This document shows positions 61,335 to 64,000 of a DNA stretch of 64,000 bases, in pieces. The notes under the pieces are model-generated. The model was not told the origin of the DNA. It was given only the letters and a program-made list of their open reading frames with translations, and did no database searches. Origin of the DNA: Prosthecobacter vanneervenii (GTDB lineage Bacteria; Verrucomicrobiota; Verrucomicrobiia; Verrucomicrobiales; Verrucomicrobiaceae); the NCBI RefSeq assembly GCF_014203095.1, contig NZ_JACHIG010000003.1, positions 186,001 through 250,000 on the forward strand, written 5' to 3'. Positions within the stretch are counted from its first letter, which is position 1. Each line of letters starts with the position of its first letter. The translations under genes were made by a program, and so were the position numbers.

Positions 61335-63302
61335 ATGCAATCCCTCTGGAACGACCAAGAAGCCGCCACTTTCGGAACCGATCTGCTCGGACAACGCGTC
61401 TACACCTCACGCCTGCTCGGCCGGAACCCCGCCCTAGTCCTCCACGGCGGTGGCAACACCTCGGTCAAGGTCACGGAAAAGGACTATTTCGGCGATGACG
61501 TCGAGCTTTGCTACGTCAAAGGCAGCGGCTGGGATCTGGCCACCATCGAGCGAGCCGGCTTCTCCCCTGTGCGCATGGACGCCCTCATCAAGATGTCCAA
61601 GCTCGCCACCATGAGCGACGAGGACATGGTGTTGCAGCAGCGCGCGGCCATGACCAATCCCAATGCGCCCACAGCCAGCATTGAGGCCATCCTGCATGCC
61701 ATCCTGCCCTTCAAGTTCGTCGATCACAGTCACGCCAACGCCATCTCCGCCCTCACCTGCAATGCAGACGGCGAAGCCCGCGTGAAGGAGATCTACGGCA
61801 GCCGCGTCATCATCGTCCCCTACGTGATGCCTGGATTCATCTTGGCCAAGACCGTTGCCGAGCTCATCGCTGGCCGTGACCTGCGCAAAGAAGGCATCCA
61901 GGGCATGGTCCTGCTTAAGCACGGCCTCTTCACCTTCGATGACGATGCCCGCAAGAGCTACGAGCTGCACATCGAGATGGTCACCATGGCGGAAGACTAC
62001 CTGGCCAAAAAAGGAGCCAAACCCGCCACCGCAGCTTCCACGACGGACCTCATGGCCCTCGCCAAACTACGCCAGGCTGTCTCCAAGCGCCGCGGCTTCC
62101 CGCAGATCGCACGTCTCAACGCCTCCCCCGAGGCCGTTGGCTATGCCAATCTGGCCAACGTTGCCACCTTTGGCACCCGCGGCCCCCTGACCCCCGACCA
62201 CAGCATCCGCACCAAGCGCGCCCCCGCCTTCATCGGCGAAGATCTCGATGCCAGCGTGCAGAGCTACGCGGATGAATACGCGGCCTATTTCAACCGTCAC
62301 GCCAGCGGCCAGACCATGCTCGATCCGGCCCCGCGTTTCGCCATCTGGCCCGGTCAGGGCATCGTCAGCTTTGGCGATACCCTGAAGGACGCCAAAATCG
62401 TGGCCGACATTGCCGAGTCCACCGCTGCCACCGTGCAACTAGGCGAATCCGTTGGCGGCTGGGAACCCCTGCCTGAAAAAGACATCTTCGAGATCGAATA
62501 CTGGGACCTGGAGCAGGCCAAGCTGCGCAAAGGCCCCGCCCGCAAAGTGCATCAGGGCAAGGTCGCCCTCGTCACCGGCTGCGCCGCCGGCATCGGCTTC
62601 GCCATCGCCGAATCCCTCGCCGAGCAGGGCGCTCAGGTCGTCGGTCTGGATATCGATAAGGAGATCCCTGAAATCATGAAGAAGATCGGTGCCGTGGGCA
62701 TCGTGGTAAACCTCACCGAAGATCAGCCCGTGCAGGACGCCATCGACTTCGCCGTGCGTGAGTACGGTGGCATCGACATCGTCGTCAGCAATGCGGGCAT
62801 CTTCCCCAAAAACGACCCGCTCGACACCATGGCTCAGGGCGACTGGGACCGCACGATCATGATCAACCTCACCAGCCATCAGAAGCTGATGAACAAGGTC
62901 ATCCCCTATGTGAAGCAGGGTATCGACGCTAGCATCATCTTCGTCGGCAGCCGCAACTTCAAAGCCCCTGGCCCCGGCGCCAGCGCCTACTCCTGCTCCA
63001 AGGCCGCCCTCACCCAGCTCTGCCGCGTGGCTGCGCTGGAGCTCGCTCCGCACAAGATCCGCGTCAACATCGTCCACCCGGATGCCGTCTTCGACACCAA
63101 GCTCTGGACCCCCGAGGCCCTGCTCAAGAGCGCCAGCCGCTACGGCATGACCGTCGAGGAATACAAGACCAAGAACCTCATGAAGGTGGAGATCAAATCC
63201 AAGGACATCGGCAACATGGTCTCCGCCATGGCCTCCCCCCTCTTCGCCAAAGTCACCGGCGCCCAGATCCCGGTGGACGGCGGAAATGACCGGGTAATCT
63301 AA
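61335..63302 (+). CDS. Bifunctional class II aldolase / short-chain dehydrogenase (RhaD-ADH-like)
   Basis: 655 residues. N-terminal class II aldolase (~1-400): VLHGGGNTSVKVTEKDYFG, CYVKGSGWDL, zinc ligands in FVDHSHANAIS and VLLKHGLFTF. C-terminal short-chain dehydrogenase (~415-655): VTGCAAGIGFAIAESL (TGxxxGIG), SNAGIFPK, and SAYSCSKAALTQL with the YxxxK pair. This is the rhamnulose-phosphate aldolase/alcohol (lactaldehyde) dehydrogenase fusion, which splits a deoxy-ketose-1-phosphate and then oxidises or reduces lactaldehyde. It likely acts in breakdown of L-rhamnose or fucose, typical verrucomicrobial substrates. No kinase or isomerase gene is adjacent, so the exact sugar is uncertain. Confidence 0.9.
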   Translation: MQSLWNDQEAATFGTDLLGQRVYTSRLLGRNPALVLHGGGNTSVKVTEKDYFGDDVELCYVKGSGWDLATIERAGFSPVRMDALIKMSKLATMSDEDMVLQQRAAMTNPNAPTASIEAILHAILPFKFVDHSHANAISALTCNADGEARVKEIYGSRVIIVPYVMPGFILAKTVAELIAGRDLRKEGIQGMVLLKHGLFTFDDDARKSYELHIEMVTMAEDYLAKKGAKPATAASTTDLMALAKLRQAVSKRRGFPQIARLNASPEAVGYANLANVATFGTRGPLTPDHSIRTKRAPAFIGEDLDASVQSYADEYAAYFNRHASGQTMLDPAPRFAIWPGQGIVSFGDTLKDAKIVADIAESTAATVQLGESVGGWEPLPEKDIFEIEYWDLEQAKLRKGPARKVHQGKVALVTGCAAGIGFAIAESLAEQGAQVVGLDIDKEIPEIMKKIGAVGIVVNLTEDQPVQDAIDFAVREYGGIDIVVSNAGIFPKNDPLDTMAQGDWDRTIMINLTSHQKLMNKVIPYVKQGIDASIIFVGSRNFKAPGPGASAYSCSKAALTQLCRVAALELAPHKIRVNIVHPDAVFDTKLWTPEALLKSASRYGMTVEEYKTKNLMKVEIKSKDIGNMVSAMASPLFAKVTGAQIPVDGGNDRVI

Positions 63303-63321
63303 CCTCCGAAAGGGGCAAGCT

Positions 63322-63729
63322 ATGACACTGCCAGAACTTCCCCTTTCCACTCCATCCCTTCTCTTCCCGGCCATCTCGCTTCTGCTCCTGGCACACACCA
63401 ACCGCTTTCTCGGATTGGCCAGTGTCGTCCGTGGCCTGCACGCCAACTGGCAGGCCACTCAGGAGCCCATGCTCCTGGCACAGATTCAGAGCTTGCGGAA
63501 GCGTATCCGTATCATCAAGCACATGCAGTCCATGGGCGTGCTGAGCATGATTTTCTGCGTGGTCAGCATGACGTTGCTTTTCTTCAGCCATCAGCCAGGC
63601 GGCCAGATCACTTTTGGCATCAGCCTGCTGCTCATGCTGGCCTCCCTCGTGCTGGCCCTGGTGGAAATCCAGATGTCCGGCACGGCGCTGGACCTGCACC
63701 TGCAGGACGTGAAGTGCCGGGATGAGTAG
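63322..63729 (+). CDS. DUF2721 membrane protein
   Basis: 135 residues with three hydrophobic segments: near the N-terminus (PSLLFPAISLLLLAHTNRFL), mid (MGVLSMIFCVVSMTLLFF) and late (ITFGISLLLMLASLVLALVE). Between the first two is a basic helix IQSLRKRIRIIKHMQ. This layout fits DUF2721. A purine-rich stretch (GAAAGGGGCAAG) precedes the ATG. Probably co-transcribed with the aldolase/dehydrogenase gene 19 bases upstream; function unknown. Confidence 0.75.
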   Translation: MTLPELPLSTPSLLFPAISLLLLAHTNRFLGLASVVRGLHANWQATQEPMLLAQIQSLRKRIRIIKHMQSMGVLSMIFCVVSMTLLFFSHQPGGQITFGISLLLMLASLVLALVEIQMSGTALDLHLQDVKCRDE

Positions 63730-63739
63730 GCAAAAGAAA

Positions 63740-63760
63740 AGCCCGGCTTGAGACCGGGCT
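63740..63760 (-). terminator. Terminator of the minus-strand gene at the window end
   Basis: AGCCCGG, seven-base loop, CCGGGCT. Read on the minus strand the stem is followed by TTTTCTTTTG, so it terminates the gene ending at 63793. It may also act weakly for the DUF2721 gene. Confidence 0.75.
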
Positions 63761-63792
63761 GATCGCAATGTAGCTCAAAGGGGTCCCACCGA

Positions 63793-64000
63793 TTAGCTGG
63801 CAGTGCTCGGATCTTTGATGATACGGCGCAGCAGCGGGAAGAGCGCATCCTCGCACTCCTTGCGCTTAAAGCGCAGCTGACGCTTCACCAGCGGGTTGCC
63901 AAACATGCGGTGGCTGTCCTGCACCCGACCTTCCAGAATGTCCGTCCAAGTGGCGTTCGAGGCATCCAGAGCGGCCGCCAGGCTCTGATCAAGAACCGGC
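63793..64000 (-). CDS. Unidentified protein, C-terminal 68 residues only
   Basis: An open minus-strand frame enters from the window edge and ends at the TAA at 63793-63795. The visible part is hydrophilic and helical, including NATWTDILEGRVQD, NPLVKRQLRFKRKEC and FPLLRRIIKDPSTAS. It is followed at the right distance by a minus-strand terminator, which supports it as a real gene. Not enough sequence to name a family. Confidence 0.6.
   Translation of the reverse strand, partial: PVLDQSLAAALDASNATWTDILEGRVQDSHRMFGNPLVKRQLRFKRKECEDALFPLLRRIIKDPSTAS

Noticed and set aside
62439-63458. A 339-codon open frame antisense to the aldolase/dehydrogenase
   Set aside because: Low-complexity His/Asp/Gly-rich product without domains; the sense gene is intact and recognised.

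Overview
The window looks like the chromosome of a Gram-negative bacterium of the PVC group, most likely Verrucomicrobiota (Prosthecobacter/Verrucomicrobium-like). The evidence is family content, not a search: outer-membrane assembly genes (TamA/TamB-like), a TonB-dependent receptor, a DUF1080 secreted protein, a squalene-cyclase-repeat protein, a kelch protein, an EboE-like TIM barrel, and a moderately high-GC, weakly Shine-Dalgarno-led, densely packed gene style. No rRNA, tRNA, CRISPR array, prophage or insertion sequence was seen.

Layout. 1-12.7 kb: end of tamB and a tamA-like gene, a DMT exporter, a probable heme-type TonB receptor, a frameshifted squalene-cyclase-repeat gene, a kelch protein, an AraC regulator, a DUF4198 protein and comM. 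13.2-45.6 kb: a large exopolysaccharide (EPS/capsule) locus. It holds about 24 co-directional genes, many joined by ATGA overlaps, followed by an opposite-strand O-antigen ligase/polymerase and a last GT2. 45.6-52.1 kb: a DEAD-box-type helicase, a GNAT, an L,D-transpeptidase, a nitrilase-family amidase, and feoA-feoB with a small Cys-rich Feo protein that is too short for ordinary gene calling. 52.3-64 kb: argH, Nudix, tatC, a zinc-ribbon membrane protein, uppS, a sigma-54 activator, DUF1080, EboE-like, a class II aldolase/short-chain dehydrogenase fusion, DUF2721, and the 3' end of an unidentified minus-strand gene.

The EPS locus is the most unusual part. It carries a Wzx/Wzy-type apparatus: a priming sugar transferase, many GT4/GT2/GT26 glycosyltransferases, a flippase, an O-acyltransferase, an ExeA-type ATPase, a Wzz-like protein, Wza-like exporters and a Wzy/WaaL-like enzyme. 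Several parts are built in odd ways. A GT26 glycosyltransferase is fused to two STAS domains. A Wzz-like chain-length protein is fused through a degenerate tyrosine-kinase domain and a third membrane segment to a Wza-like periplasmic domain. A nucleotidyltransferase-like/beta-helix protein ends in a sugar-transferase-like tail.

The same operon encodes a signalling kit: a hybrid kinase with an N-terminal HNOBA-like domain (the partner of heme NO-binding sensors), a STAS antagonist, one protein combining an RsbW-like ATPase with an RsbU-like phosphatase, a CheY-like protein and two LuxR-type response regulators. My inference is that polymer synthesis here is controlled partly at protein level by a partner switch wired directly into a glycosyltransferase. 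A family of short GC-rich palindromes is scattered through this locus only, and two copies form the ends of glycosyltransferase genes.
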